From Anaerolineales bacterium (GTDB lineage: Bacteria; Chloroflexota; Anaerolineae; Anaerolineales; Villigracilaceae), in NCBI GenBank assembly GCA_014379595.1, contig JACMLM010000071.1, positions 186,001-250,000 of the forward strand: a stretch of DNA of 64,000 nucleotides, given 5' to 3'. The notes below the pieces were generated by a model. That model was given only the letters and a program-made list of their open reading frames with translations. It did no database searches and was not told the origin of the DNA. Every line of letters starts with the position of its first letter. The stretch's first letter is position 1. A program made the translations under genes and the position numbers. Shown here piece after piece: positions 26,330 to 35,976 of the stretch.

Positions 26330-27529
26330 ATGTCTTTCACAAAAAAAATTGATGAATGGATGAAAGAAGTCGAGGAACGACCCGAATCAGCTGCCACGAT
26401 CGTTAGACTAGCCGTCAGACGATTACGTGATCTGTCTGAGCAGAACGAGGAACTGCTGGCAGAAAACATTGCATTGGAAAATGGAACACGAGTGGATGAA
26501 TATCAAAAAAGAATTACCCATCTTGAATATCAACTGGATATGCTCAAACGACGCTTTGGAATGGATGGCTCCAAACTAGACAACCTCCCCATTGCAGAAG
26601 AAATCACATCCACACTAAATCTGCTGGTTTACAACTCGCTCGGAAGAATATTCCGCGTTGAGTTGGATGCAGATGTAAAAGAAGTTGGCACACTTACCGG
26701 TGAAATGATCACCGACCATGAACCACCGCGTCTTCTGGCTGTGACATCCAATGAAAACCTGCTTTTACTTTTCACCTCTGGGCGAGTCGAAACATATCTG
26801 GCAAGCGACATTCCCATGATGCAACTTGGCGGCACATGGACTTGGGAACATGCTGCGCTACCTAGCGAACCACATGCAGGCGAAGTGCTGGCTTGTGTGA
26901 TCCCTTTTTCGCGCCTGCCTCTGTCTGATTTCTTTTTGCAGGTCAGTCGGCGTGGCTTCACAAAAAAAGGTCTGACCTCGCTATCTGAATCAATTCTCAA
27001 TAATCATTTCATTGGTCGAGGTGCAGTGCACAAATCCGACCAACCATTGGACCTGACTCTATCGCGCAATAATGACCTAGCGGCGCTGGTGACATACGAA
27101 GGCAAAGTCATCGCCTTCGATGTGAATGATCTATCCTATACCACCGATGAACGCATTAAACTCACTGCGACAGATTACGTCGTTGGAGCTTTTACTCTTC
27201 CAGCAAACTCGTACGTGCTGTGCGTGACGCAAAATGGAAAAGTGATCCATCGTGAAAGCAAAAGCATTGATCTTGCAAAATCATCCGCTTCAAAAGGACA
27301 AGCATTGATTCCTCCAACGCGGCTTGAACAGGGCGTGCGCTTTATGGGTGCAGCAGCAGTACAGGAATCTGATCAGATCGCGATATTGGATGCGGCGGGC
27401 AGAATCAACATCCATGATGTGAGCGCGATGATGGGCAGCGGTTCGGTCTCAGCTGAAGGTTGGACTGGCGTAGCCGTCTCAATGGGACTGATTCAAGCTG
27501 ACGGTAGAGAGAGACGGGTTGAGTCATGA
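26330..27529 (+). CDS. Coiled-coil + stand-alone GyrA-C-type beta-pinwheel protein
   Basis: Protein of 399 residues with no catalytic topoisomerase part. Residues 1-75 are strongly helical and heptad-like. The remainder holds six repeats spaced like the blades of the DNA-wrapping C-terminal domain of GyrA/ParC: LLVYNSLGRIFRVEL, LLLFTSGRVETYLASDI, LQVSRRGFTKKGLTSL, ALVTYEGKVIAFDVNDL, LCVTQNGKVIHRESKSI and AILDAAGRINIHDVSAM. In GyrA such a wheel bends DNA; here it would be a free DNA- or protein-binding wheel on a coiled-coil stalk. The GyrA box (QRRGGKG) is not seen. Its stop overlaps the Hsp70 start (ATGA), so the two are made together. Confidence 0.65.
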   Translation: MSFTKKIDEWMKEVEERPESAATIVRLAVRRLRDLSEQNEELLAENIALENGTRVDEYQKRITHLEYQLDMLKRRFGMDGSKLDNLPIAEEITSTLNLLVYNSLGRIFRVELDADVKEVGTLTGEMITDHEPPRLLAVTSNENLLLLFTSGRVETYLASDIPMMQLGGTWTWEHAALPSEPHAGEVLACVIPFSRLPLSDFFLQVSRRGFTKKGLTSLSESILNNHFIGRGAVHKSDQPLDLTLSRNNDLAALVTYEGKVIAFDVNDLSYTTDERIKLTATDYVVGAFTLPANSYVLCVTQNGKVIHRESKSIDLAKSSASKGQALIPPTRLEQGVRFMGAAAVQESDQIAILDAAGRINIHDVSAMMGSGSVSAEGWTGVAVSMGLIQADGRERRVES

Positions 27530-28851
27530 GTCTCAAAGTAGGTATCGACTTCGGCACATCCAATTCCGGCGTCGCTGTGTATGACGGTCAGCATGTGCGC
27601 GTGTTACCTGTAGACCCAAAAAATGTTCAGCCAGAAGTGATCAAGACCGTTTTGTATATCACCCGCGAGTATCGCAGTTATCTTGGGCACGAAGCTGCCG
27701 AAGCGTATTATCGTGACAATGTCAATCGTCAGCGGCGTTTTGTGAAGCAGTGGGCTGGCGAGATCGATTATCGCGGCGCGGACATGCATTACGTGCGCGA
27801 TATTTTTGTCTATGTGGATGAGCTCAAGCCTGGGCGATTGCTGCAATATCTCAAGACCGCGTTGCGCAAGGAAGGCTATAAAGGTACACAAGTTTTCGAG
27901 CGATTTTATACAGCGGGGGATCTTGCGAAGACCTATTTGAGTTTGCTTAAGCGCCGCGCCGAGGATGTACTTGGCGAACCGATCCATGCAGTGACGTTGG
28001 GCCGCCCGGTCAAGTTTTCAGAATCGCCCGAGCAGGATCAAAAGGCGGAAGAGACATTACGTCAAGCTGCTCATGAAGCGGGGTTCAAGGAAGTAGATTT
28101 TGAACTCGAGCCAATCGCCGCGGCTTTATATTATGAACAATCCATTTCTCAATCACAAAATGTCGTCATCTTCGATTTTGGCGGCGGCACATTGGATATT
28201 GCCGTCATGCGACTTGGCGACTCAAACACACGTAAGGTATATGCAAGCGGCGGCGTAGATATCGCCGGCAGTGACTTCGACCGCACGATCATCGAGAAAC
28301 GCATGCTGCCGCATTTCGGATATGGACTAGTCAAACATCATCCTGAGATCCTGGAAATGATCCATGCCATTCCCGATTGGATGGCACTCCCCGAACTGGG
28401 CACACCCATCAATCGAACTGTTCTTGATAAAGCTATTCAGGCAAAGATCGCGCCTGTCCGTTTGAAAGCATTACGGGAATTGATCTATAACGACCTAGCT
28501 TTCACTTTTTACAATCGCGTGGAGGCGGGAAAGATCGCGCTCTCGAAGGAGAGTGCAACGGTCATCAACCTCGAGGATAAAAACATCGCCTTATGGGAAA
28601 TGTACACGCGTTATCAATTCGAAGCGGATATTCGTCATTACTTGAATGAGGTGGAAAAAGTTTTACTTGATACCCTTGCAAACTCAGGCCTCGAACCTGG
28701 TCAGATCGATGCGGTGGTGAAGACAGGAGGCTCATCGAACATTCCACTTTTCACAGAAATGCTCACCCGCATCTTCGGCGCGGACAAAGTAAAAGAGTCA
28801 AACGCGCTATCAAGTGTAGTCGGAGGACTGGCGATCAAAGCAGCAATGTAA
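27526..28851 (+). CDS. Hsp70-family ATPase (YegD-like)
   Basis: Hsp70/actin-fold protein of 441 residues, shorter than DnaK (about 610-640). The nucleotide motifs are intact: phosphate-1 GIDFGTSNSGVAVYD, phosphate-2 VIFDFGGGTLDIAV and the adenosine motif KTGGSSNIPLF. The canonical substrate-binding domain is absent; instead about 100 residues after phosphate-2 are rearranged, as in YegD. A J-domain protein is encoded at 15146-16627, but any pairing is speculative. Translation is coupled to the upstream pinwheel gene. Confidence 0.88.
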   Translation: MSLKVGIDFGTSNSGVAVYDGQHVRVLPVDPKNVQPEVIKTVLYITREYRSYLGHEAAEAYYRDNVNRQRRFVKQWAGEIDYRGADMHYVRDIFVYVDELKPGRLLQYLKTALRKEGYKGTQVFERFYTAGDLAKTYLSLLKRRAEDVLGEPIHAVTLGRPVKFSESPEQDQKAEETLRQAAHEAGFKEVDFELEPIAAALYYEQSISQSQNVVIFDFGGGTLDIAVMRLGDSNTRKVYASGGVDIAGSDFDRTIIEKRMLPHFGYGLVKHHPEILEMIHAIPDWMALPELGTPINRTVLDKAIQAKIAPVRLKALRELIYNDLAFTFYNRVEAGKIALSKESATVINLEDKNIALWEMYTRYQFEADIRHYLNEVEKVLLDTLANSGLEPGQIDAVVKTGGSSNIPLFTEMLTRIFGADKVKESNALSSVVGGLAIKAAM

Positions 28852-28854
28852 AAA

Positions 28855-28871
28855 GTAATTCAGTGAATTAC
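28855..28871. terminator. Small hairpin between convergent genes
   Basis: Stem GTAATTC / GAATTAC with a three-base loop, flanked by AAAAA on one side, between the convergent Hsp70 and MOSC genes. A weak candidate for a terminator. Confidence 0.4.
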
Positions 28872-28875
28872 CCTG

Positions 28876-29421
28876 TTACACAGGTTTCAACGGTTCGTGT
28901 GGTTCTAGCGGAAATTCCACATGAATATTGTCATTCACATAAACTTCACCTTCATTCAATACAATTCCCATTATGCCCGCCTTGCGGATTAGATTTCCTT
29001 CTTCATCCTTATCCAAAACAGTCTTCATCAATCCGCTTTGAAAATCATCCAGTTGATAACATGGATTACGCAGGCCGGTCACTTCAACGATTGCGCTATT
29101 TCCCAAATAAAGTTTTGTGCCTGTAGGCAGTTCCAGCAAGTCAATGCCGCGGGTGGTGATGTTTTCTCCCATCTGCCCGGCGGAGACGTCAAATCCTTTT
29201 TCACGCAATTCATCATGCAATTCTGCATGAATCAAATGCACCTGACGTAAATTTGGCTGGTTCGGGTCCTTTGCCAAACGCGAACGATGTTGAACTTTTT
29301 CTCCAAGATGTGTATCGCCTTCCACGCCTAAACCAGTCAACAACTTAATACTTTGTTGATTTGGTTTACTAAATGAATGAGTCTGACTCAAAGATATAGC
29401 TATGACTTTTCCTTCCATCAT
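28876..29421 (-). CDS. MOSC-domain protein
   Basis: MOSC-domain protein of 181 residues, related to the C-terminal domain of molybdenum cofactor sulfurase. It shows GVEGDTHLGEKVQHRSR, RQVHLIHAELHDEL, AGQMGENITTRGIDL and the conserved Cys in GLRNPCYQLDDF, which in the family carries sulfur or contacts the cofactor. It begins 7 bases after the trpA stop and may be transcribed with the trp operon, though no link to tryptophan is known. Confidence 0.9.
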   Translation of the reverse strand: MMEGKVIAISLSQTHSFSKPNQQSIKLLTGLGVEGDTHLGEKVQHRSRLAKDPNQPNLRQVHLIHAELHDELREKGFDVSAGQMGENITTRGIDLLELPTGTKLYLGNSAIVEVTGLRNPCYQLDDFQSGLMKTVLDKDEEGNLIRKAGIMGIVLNEGEVYVNDNIHVEFPLEPHEPLKPV

Positions 29422-29428
29422 TTTTCCT

Positions 29429-30196
29429 TTATCTTAACGCGCTTCGGAACTCCGCTGCAAACTGCTTTGCTGTTTCAACGGGCGTTTGACTCGTCCCAAT
29501 CGTCCGCACACAAGCTGTCCCCACAATCACTCCATCTGCCATTTGACCAACTTCTTTCGCTTGTTCAGGAGTCCCAATTCCAAAACCCACACACACTCGT
29601 GCAGATGTATGCTCTCGTACACTGGCAATTAAATCACCGAGTCCTTCTGCAAGCGACTTACGTTCGCCTGTAATGCCTGTAACAGAAACGAGATAAATAA
29701 ATCCTTTCGCATTTCGTGCAATCTTTTCCATTCGATTTGACGATGAAGTTGGGGCAAGCATTCTAATTAATGGCAAATCATTTGTAACAGATTCAAATTC
29801 ATCTGATTCTTCAATCGGCAAATCGGGGATGATAAATCCATCCGCGCCTGCATCTTTTGCATCACGGACAAATTTCTCAAGTCCATATGCAAGCATGGGA
29901 TTCATATAACCCATCAAGACCAAGGGAATGGTCACACCACGTTTGCGCAACTCTGCAATAGCCGCAATTACCTTTTTGACTGTAACTCCCTGTTCCAGCG
30001 CAACCTGAGTCGCTTTTTGAATGACAGGTCCATCGGCCAGTGGATCAGAGAATGACAGACCCACTTCGATCAAGTCCGCGCCGTTTTTGGCGAGCGCTTC
30101 GATCACGTCAATGGATGTTTCCAGGTCAGGATAGCCCAACGGGAAATAGGGCATGAAGATCGGTTTGTTTTTAAATGCATTTTCGATTCGGTTCAT
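29429..30196 (-). CDS. trpA: Tryptophan synthase alpha subunit
   Basis: TIM-barrel subunit of 255 residues that cleaves indole-3-glycerol phosphate and passes indole to TrpB. The catalytic Glu is in GADLIEVGLSFSDPLADGP and the catalytic Asp in DAGADGFIIPDLP. The phosphate-binding loop region GFGIGTPEQ is present. It is the last trp gene; a family B palindromic repeat separates it from trpB. Confidence 0.97.
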   Translation of the reverse strand: MNRIENAFKNKPIFMPYFPLGYPDLETSIDVIEALAKNGADLIEVGLSFSDPLADGPVIQKATQVALEQGVTVKKVIAAIAELRKRGVTIPLVLMGYMNPMLAYGLEKFVRDAKDAGADGFIIPDLPIEESDEFESVTNDLPLIRMLAPTSSSNRMEKIARNAKGFIYLVSVTGITGERKSLAEGLGDLIASVREHTSARVCVGFGIGTPEQAKEVGQMADGVIVGTACVRTIGTSQTPVETAKQFAAEFRSALR

Positions 30197-30223
30197 AATG
30201 GTTCCTTATTTCAAAATCAATCC

Positions 30224-30360
30224 GGTGGTCGAGTAGAGCGAGTGCTCTTCTCGCTCGTATCGAGACCACACACAACAAGTAAAGATGAAATGAAAGTATA
30301 AATATCATTAGTGGTCTCGATACGCCCTTCGCAAAGAACGCTCAGGGCTACTCGACCACC
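30224..30360. repeat. Palindromic repeat, family B copy 1
   Basis: Outer ends GGTGGTCGAGTAG and CTACTCGACCACC with internal TATCGAGACCAC and GTGGTCTCGATAC, an imperfect inverted repeat of about 137 bases between trpB and trpA. Related copies: 48811-48924 and a fragment at 47212-47245. Confidence 0.8.
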
Positions 30361-30367
30361 GACTTAT

Positions 30368-31561
30368 TTATAAAGTTCCCAATTCTTTAATAACAGTATT
30401 CAAATCCTTATCCCCACGCCCGGACAAATTGACCAGGATCACCTGATCCTTCTTCATCGTCGGCGCACGCTTGATTACTTCCGCAACAGCATGTGATGAT
30501 TCCAAGGCAGGTATGATCCCTTCAGTGTGGCATAAAGTTTGAAATGCATCCAATGCTTCTGTATCTGTTGCGGATGTGTAAAATGCGCGTTCCTTATCCC
30601 GCAACATTGCATGTTCGGGTCCAACTGCTGCATAATCCAAACCTGCAGAAACAGAATGCGTCTCCGCGATCTGACCATCTTCATCCTGCAACACATAAGT
30701 TCTTGTTCCGTGAATGACTCCCACTCGTGCTTTTGCGGCATCACCGAATCTCGCGGCATGTTTGCCCGAAGCGATTCCACTTCCACCTGCTTCGACACCG
30801 ATCAACTCGACCTGTTCATCGTCGACAAATCCGCTGAAGATACCGATGGCATTCGACCCGCCGCCTACACACGCGATCACGGTATCCGGCAATCGACCTA
30901 CATCACGCATCATTTGTTCACGCGCCTCAATGCCGATCACCGATTGAAACTCGCGCACGATCGTCGGGTATGGATGCGGTCCCAACGCGGAGCCTAGCAA
31001 ATAATGCGTATCGCGCACGTTCGTCACCCAATCACGGATCGCTTCGTTAATCGCGTCCTTCAAGGTCTGTGTGCCGGAGGTAACAGGAACAACTTTCGCG
31101 CCAAGTAACTTCATACGGAATACATTGGGTTCCTGACGTGCAATATCCACAACACCCATATACACCACACATTCGAGTCCCAATAATGCCGCAACGGTTG
31201 CCGATGCAACGCCATGCTGTCCAGCACCGGTCTCTGCAACAATACGTTTCTTGCCCATGCGTTTGACCAACAAAGCTTGACCCAACGCATTATTAATTTT
31301 ATGTGCGCCTGTATGTGCCAGATCTTCGCGCTTTAAATAAATTTGTGCACCGCCCAGTTGTTCCGATAATCTTTTTGCATATGTTAAAGGTGTGGGTCTA
31401 CCTACGAACGACGCCAGTAATCCTTCAAACTCGTTTCGAAAGGTCGTGTCTTTCTGCGCATCTACAAAGGCCTGCTCCAACTCGATCAAGGCAGGCATCA
31501 ACGTTTCGGGCACAAACTGTCCGCCATATGGGCCAAACTTTGCAGGTAATAATGTTGTCAT
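30368..31561 (-). CDS. trpB: Tryptophan synthase beta subunit
   Basis: PLP enzyme of 397 residues joining indole and serine to tryptophan. The PLP Lys lies in [20 protein letters not shown], the phosphate loop GGGSNA and the SGRGDKD C-terminus are all present, as in standard TrpB1. ATG 31561 ([19 protein letters not shown]) has AGGA upstream; a frame extending to 31633 would translate the palindromic repeat before the gene and is rejected. Confidence 0.97.
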   Translation of the reverse strand: MTTLLPAKFGPYGGQFVPETLMPALIELEQAFVDAQKDTTFRNEFEGLLASFVGRPTPLTYAKRLSEQLGGAQIYLKREDLAHTGAHKINNALGQALLVKRMGKKRIVAETGAGQHGVASATVAALLGLECVVYMGVVDIARQEPNVFRMKLLGAKVVPVTSGTQTLKDAINEAIRDWVTNVRDTHYLLGSALGPHPYPTIVREFQSVIGIEAREQMMRDVGRLPDTVIACVGGGSNAIGIFSGFVDDEQVELIGVEAGGSGIASGKHAARFGDAAKARVGVIHGTRTYVLQDEDGQIAETHSVSAGLDYAAVGPEHAMLRDKERAFYTSATDTEALDAFQTLCHTEGIIPALESSHAVAEVIKRAPTMKKDQVILVNLSGRGDKDLNTVIKELGTL

Positions 31562-31571
31562 AATTTTCCTT

Positions 31572-31637
31572 TGGAGTGCAGGAGCTTGCTCCTGCGTTTT
31601 GCTCCTGCGTTTTGCGACAGCAAGCTGTAGCACTCCA
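31572..31637. repeat. Palindromic repeat, family F copy 1
   Basis: Between trpF and trpB: TGGAGTGCAGGAGCTTGCTCC ... GCACTCCA, with an inner CAGGAGCTTGCTCCTG hairpin. A related copy lies inside the heparinase-like gene at 53194-53270. Confidence 0.75.
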
Positions 31638-31640
31638 TAA

Positions 31641-32261
31641 TTATTTTTCGACTTCTCGAACTGCTTTTACAAATGCGGATATCTTCGCCGCATCTTTCTT
31701 CCCCGGTTCTGACTCTACGCCAGATGCCACATCTACCCCCCAAGGTCTCACCTGCCGCACCGCGTCTGCGACATTCTCCGGAGTCAAGCCACCCGCCAAC
31801 AATAATGGATATTTTTTTGCTAACTCACTTGCCACTGACCAATCGGCTGTGACGCCGCTGCCGCCATAGACTCCTTTTACTGCCGCATCTACCAACAATG
31901 TAGGAGATTCAATTCTTATATATCCAGTCACATCAGAAGGAATTCCACGAAATGCCTTAAATGCTTTTCCTTCCAAGGCATTCAACATGTCTGCGGGTTC
32001 ATCTCCATGGAGTTGTGCAAGCGCCAGCCCGCAAGTATCCATCGTTGCATATATTTCTTCAGCAGAAGAATTGACGAACACTGCTACATATTTAACATGT
32101 CCATATTTACGCATCACAGACATGATGTCGCGGCACCTGCCAACGTCAATATAGCGTGGACTCTTCGGATAAAAATTAAACCCGATCAAGTCCGCACCCG
32201 CCTCCATTGCAGCCAGGGCATCCTCCACTGTTTTGATCCCGCAGATTTTTATTTTGGTCAT
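31641..32261 (-). CDS. trpF: Phosphoribosylanthranilate isomerase
   Basis: TIM-barrel isomerase of 206 residues, third step from anthranilate. The catalytic Cys is in KICGIKT and the general acid Asp in [22 protein letters not shown] and GVDVASGVE form the phosphate site. Its ATG overlaps the trpC stop (ATGA), and the AGGA site before it lies at the edge of a family A repeat that encodes the TrpC tail. Confidence 0.96.
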   Translation of the reverse strand: MTKIKICGIKTVEDALAAMEAGADLIGFNFYPKSPRYIDVGRCRDIMSVMRKYGHVKYVAVFVNSSAEEIYATMDTCGLALAQLHGDEPADMLNALEGKAFKAFRGIPSDVTGYIRIESPTLLVDAAVKGVYGGSGVTADWSVASELAKKYPLLLAGGLTPENVADAVRQVRPWGVDVASGVESEPGKKDAAKISAFVKAVREVEK

Positions 32262-33097
32262 GATTCCTCGTAGGGGCGACCCTTGTGGTTGCCCTGGGCG
32301 GGGACAAGCCCTGCCCCTACAAGTTCTCTCACCTTCGCGGGAATATCGTTCGATGTTATCAAGGCTTCGCCAACGAGAATTGCATCGATATTTATTTTCG
32401 ACAATCGATCCACATCATTGGCTGTAAAAATTCCACTTTCGGCAACCACCGCAATATCAGGTGAAATCATCGGGCGGATTCGTTCTGTGGTTTCGAGGGA
32501 GACTTCAAACGTGGCGAGGTTGCGGTTATTGATACCAATCAATTTAACATCTTTCAATTTCAAGGCTCGCTCTGTCTCAGCTTCATCGTGGACTTCGACT
32601 AATGCAGTCAAGCCTAAACTTAAAGCACAAGTATGTAAATCTGCAAATAATTTATCATCTGTCAATGCAGCGGCGATTAAAAGAATCGCATCGGCTCCGT
32701 TGGCTTTGGCTTCGTAGAGTTGAACTTCGTCAATGATGAAATCTTTTCTTAGCAACGGCACTTCTGATTTTTTTGTAAAACGTAAATCATGAAGTGTTTC
32801 AAGTTTGCCCATGAAAAAATTTTCGTCAGTTAATACAGAAATTGCAGATGCGCCATTTTCAACATAAATGTCTGCCACTTGAAACAAGTCTAAGTGCTGA
32901 GCGAGAATCCCTTTGGAGGGAGATGCTCTCTTTAGTTCAGCGATCAGGCTTGGGTGAGTCCCGAAGCGGCGGCGTTTGATTGTAGCAAGAAAATCCCTGG
33001 GCGCAGGCGAAGACTCTGCGGCGCGGCGTAATGTCTGGACGTCGAGCGCCGCAATTTCCGTCTGCTTGTGGGCGATGATTTCAGCGAGGATACTCAT
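32258..33097 (-). CDS. trpC: Indole-3-glycerol phosphate synthase, repeat-derived tail
   Basis: TIM-barrel synthase of 279 residues. Motifs: LIAELKRASPSKG (catalytic Lys and phosphate region), LLRKDFIIDEVQLYEA, LIGINNRNLATFEV and VAESGIFTANDV. After the natural end near VRELVG the frame runs through a family A palindromic repeat, adding about 19 residues ([19 protein letters not shown]) that do not belong to the fold. Length is slightly above the usual 255-270. It starts at the stop of trpGD (1-base overlap). Confidence 0.96.
   Translation of the reverse strand: MSILAEIIAHKQTEIAALDVQTLRRAAESSPAPRDFLATIKRRRFGTHPSLIAELKRASPSKGILAQHLDLFQVADIYVENGASAISVLTDENFFMGKLETLHDLRFTKKSEVPLLRKDFIIDEVQLYEAKANGADAILLIAAALTDDKLFADLHTCALSLGLTALVEVHDEAETERALKLKDVKLIGINNRNLATFEVSLETTERIRPMISPDIAVVAESGIFTANDVDRLSKINIDAILVGEALITSNDIPAKVRELVGAGLVPAQGNHKGRPYEES
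32270..32320. repeat. Palindromic repeat, family A copy 2, inside trpC
   Basis: Fifty-one bases beginning GTAGGGGCGACCC and ending GCCCCTAC, wholly inside the 3' end of trpC. Read on the minus strand it supplies 17 in-frame codons. Same family as 26218-26277 and 37442-37501. Confidence 0.8.
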
Positions 33098-34716
33098 TAG
33101 GCAGGTTGCAAATTTTTAGAATATTCAACTAATGCATCAAGCTTGGCAAGAGCTTCGCCACTGTTAAGAGAAGTAGTCGCTTCATCAAGTGCAGACTTGA
33201 AATCACCTGTTTCGGCAGCGAGGGCGCCAGCAGCATTCAGCAAAACAGAGTCACGTCGAGCACCTTTCAGTTTGCCGCTTAGAATGTCACGCATCATTAT
33301 CGCGGACTCATCCGGTGTACCACCGCGCAAGTCTTCCATTGTGGCGAGAGAGAAACCGAATTCACTGGGATCAAGATCATAGGTCTTGACCACACCATCT
33401 TTGAGATGGCTGATGCGATTGACGCCGCAGGTATTGAGTTCATCAGTACCACCTGCGCCATAGATGATCATTGCAGCGCGTGAACCAAGTTCATTCAACA
33501 CGTTGGCCATCGGCTCTGTCAACGTGGGAGCAAAGACGCCGGTGAGTTGAATATTTGCACCCGCTGGATTTGTAAGCGGACCCAAAATATTGAAAATAGT
33601 TCGTTGACCGATCTCTTTGCGCGGGCCGATGGCATGTTTCATAGCGGGGTGAAACTTGGCAGCAAACATAAACCCTATGCCAATCGTATCAATGGCATGA
33701 GCGATCTGCTCGGGTGTAAGCTCAAGGCTAATACCCAATGCAGAAAGCACATCTGCTGAACCACAATGAGAGGAAGCGGCGCGATTGCCATGCTTGGCAA
33801 CTTTGCGTCCTGTACCTGCTAAAACAAATGCAGCTGCCGTCGAAATATTGAAGGTGTGCGCGCCATCGCCGCCGGTGCCAACAATGTCGTAAATGCGCTC
33901 ATTGGGATTCGCAAGTTTTACTTTCACAGAGTTAGCACGCATGGCGCGCACGGAACCTGTGATCTCAGGGATGGTCTCCCCTTTCATTCGCAATGCAACC
34001 AGATAAGCACTGACCTGTGCCGGCGTAGCCTGACCGGTCATGATCACGTTCATTGCTTCTTCGGCTTCTTCGGCGGTCAGGTCTGTGCGGTTGATGGCTT
34101 TGGCGATAAACGGTTTCAGCATGGATAGCTCCGCAGAAGGCGGAGGCGCGATCTTGATATCCAAAAAGTTTTTGAGCAACTGTTTACCATGCTCAGTAAG
34201 GATCGATTCAGGGTGGAATTGGACACCATAGGTTGGATGTTGACGATGTTTGAGCGCCATGATCTCGCCTTCGGAAGTTTGCGCGACGATCTCTAACTCC
34301 GCTGGAATAGGTTCATAAACAACCAATGAGTGATAACGCATGGCTTCAAATGGAGATGGAATATCCTTGAAAACACCTTGTCCGTTGTGTGTGACAGGCG
34401 AGGTCTTGCCATGCATAAGACGTGGCGCGCGGTCCACTTTGCCGCCGTAGACGGCGCCGAGACATTGATGCCCTAGGCAGACACCGAGCACGGGAATTTT
34501 GCCTGTGAAATGTTTGATGGCTTCAGGAGAAACGCCACCATCTTTGATCGGTTCGCCTGGGCCTGGAGAGATGACTAGATGTTCGGGTTTGAGGGCGATC
34601 AATTCGTTCAATGAAACTTGGTCATTGCGAAAGACACGAATATCAGCGCCGAGTTCGCCAAGGTATTGGACGAGGTTGTAAGTGAAGGAATCATAATTAT
34701 CAATAAGGGCTAACAT
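33097..34716 (-). CDS. trpGD: Fused anthranilate synthase glutaminase / anthranilate phosphoribosyltransferase
   Basis: Bifunctional protein of 539 residues. Residues 1-195 are the class I glutaminase TrpG (FTYNLVQYLGELG; nucleophile Cys in GVCLGHQCLG; HPESIL His/Glu), which feeds ammonia to TrpE. Residues about 200-539 are TrpD (MNVIMTGQATPAQ, GTGGDGAHTFNISTAAAFV for PRPP binding, KHGNRAASSHCGSADVL). The fusion matches that of E. coli. ATG 34716 has GGAG five bases upstream; the frame continues to 34797 only because it translates the repeat upstream. Confidence 0.95.
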   Translation of the reverse strand: MLALIDNYDSFTYNLVQYLGELGADIRVFRNDQVSLNELIALKPEHLVISPGPGEPIKDGGVSPEAIKHFTGKIPVLGVCLGHQCLGAVYGGKVDRAPRLMHGKTSPVTHNGQGVFKDIPSPFEAMRYHSLVVYEPIPAELEIVAQTSEGEIMALKHRQHPTYGVQFHPESILTEHGKQLLKNFLDIKIAPPPSAELSMLKPFIAKAINRTDLTAEEAEEAMNVIMTGQATPAQVSAYLVALRMKGETIPEITGSVRAMRANSVKVKLANPNERIYDIVGTGGDGAHTFNISTAAAFVLAGTGRKVAKHGNRAASSHCGSADVLSALGISLELTPEQIAHAIDTIGIGFMFAAKFHPAMKHAIGPRKEIGQRTIFNILGPLTNPAGANIQLTGVFAPTLTEPMANVLNELGSRAAMIIYGAGGTDELNTCGVNRISHLKDGVVKTYDLDPSEFGFSLATMEDLRGGTPDESAIMMRDILSGKLKGARRDSVLLNAAGALAAETGDFKSALDEATTSLNSGEALAKLDALVEYSKNLQPA

Positions 34717-34733
34717 AAAATCTCCATTTCCAA

Positions 34734-34824
34734 TGTCATTGCGAGCCGTTCTTTGGCGAAGCAATCTCCAACTTATTAGGAGATTGCTTCGTCGCAAAGG
34801 ACAAGAGCGCTCCTCGCAATGACA
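34734..34824. repeat. Palindromic repeat, family C copy 1
   Basis: Ends TGTCATTGCGAG and CTCGCAATGACA enclose a second inverted pair, GAAGCAATCTCC and GGAGATTGCTTC. Between trpS and trpGD. Related copies: 50145-50200 and, in frame inside a gene, 54579-54701. Confidence 0.85.
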
Positions 34825-34826
34825 TG

Positions 34827-35885
34827 TTAATTGTCAAACTCACCAAAGATATCCACTTCATCTGCAAACAAATCTAGCGAATACGATAGACCTGTCACTT
34901 CGCGGACACGTTCCATGGTGGCTTTGGCTTCGATTTGCATACGACGGATACCTTCTGCAAGCACATCGCGCGGGATGGTGGGATGTGCAAGATAATAGGC
35001 ACGTTTTTCGCGGAAGGGTTCGAGGAATATATTGATTGCCTTGGCAAGTTTTTCCTTGACTTCCACATCGCCGACCTGACCTTTGCGATAGCGTTCTTTG
35101 AGATCATCTACTTCGGCATAGGATGGATTGAACGCATCGTGGTAAATGAAGACAGGATTACCTTCCACCGTACCTGGGTCAGTGGCGCGCAAACGCTTGG
35201 GGTCGGTGTACATGCCTTTTACTTTTTCTTCGACAGTCTTTACATCATCAGATAAATAAATTGCGTTATCCAATGATTTGCTCATCTTATGTTGTCCATC
35301 AGTACCAACTAACAGAGGAACATCACCGATAATGGATTCAGGCTCTGGAAATACTTCCACGCCATATAAATTATTAAATTTGCGTGCCATTTCACGTGCC
35401 AGTTCAACATGGGATTGATTATCACGACCTACCGGTACAGCTTGTGCGCGCGGCAATAAAATATCTACTGCTTGCAGAACTGGATAACCAAGTAAACCGA
35501 ATGGCATCGAGTCCATGTTGGCATCACGTGCCATATCCTTTAATGTAGGCATACGCTCGAGCCGTGGGACTGTTACCAGCATTTCAAAAAGCAGATTCAA
35601 CTGATAGGTTTCTGGAATTGCGGATTGCACAAAGATCGTACTAACTTGAGGATCAATGCCAACCGAGAGATAATCTAAAACAATTTCGCGGATAAAGATT
35701 GGAATTTGCTTAATATATTGCGGCTCAGGCTTGGTGGTTAATGTATGCAAGTCAGCAATGATGAAGAAGGAATCATATTGATGCTGCAAGCGTACACGAT
35801 TACGCAGTGAGCCAACATAATGACCCAGATGTAAACGTCCTGTTGGGCGGTCACCTGTTAATAAGCGAGGCTTGGGATTTGTCAT
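34827..35885 (-). CDS. trpS: Tryptophanyl-tRNA synthetase
   Basis: Class I synthetase of 352 residues charging tRNA-Trp. It has the HIGH-type motif in [15 protein letters not shown], a tryptophan-pocket region, and the KMSKS loop in [13 protein letters not shown]. Its place between trpE and trpGD under one tryptophan-sensing T-box puts both supply and charging of tryptophan under the same control. Confidence 0.96.
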   Translation of the reverse strand: MTNPKPRLLTGDRPTGRLHLGHYVGSLRNRVRLQHQYDSFFIIADLHTLTTKPEPQYIKQIPIFIREIVLDYLSVGIDPQVSTIFVQSAIPETYQLNLLFEMLVTVPRLERMPTLKDMARDANMDSMPFGLLGYPVLQAVDILLPRAQAVPVGRDNQSHVELAREMARKFNNLYGVEVFPEPESIIGDVPLLVGTDGQHKMSKSLDNAIYLSDDVKTVEEKVKGMYTDPKRLRATDPGTVEGNPVFIYHDAFNPSYAEVDDLKERYRKGQVGDVEVKEKLAKAINIFLEPFREKRAYYLAHPTIPRDVLAEGIRRMQIEAKATMERVREVTGLSYSLDLFADEVDIFGEFDN

Positions 35886-35908
35886 AGATTAGGTTCCTTT
35901 CAAATTTA

Positions 35909-35976
35909 AGGATGAAGGATAAAAGATGAGGGATGAAGAAAGATGAAAGACGAAAGAAAAATTCATCATTCATAAT
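35909..35976. repeat. Purine-rich repeat between trpE and trpS
   Basis: Starts GGATGAAGGATAAAAGATGAGG and ends TTCATCATTCATAATTCATCC; the ends are inverted copies of GGATGAA and the middle has repeated GATGAA/GATGAG units. Low-complexity repeat of uncertain origin filling most of the 91-base gap. Confidence 0.5.

Noticed and set aside
34716-34797. N-terminal extension of TrpGD
   Set aside because: It translates the family C repeat; ATG 34716 has a good ribosome site and matches the TrpG start.
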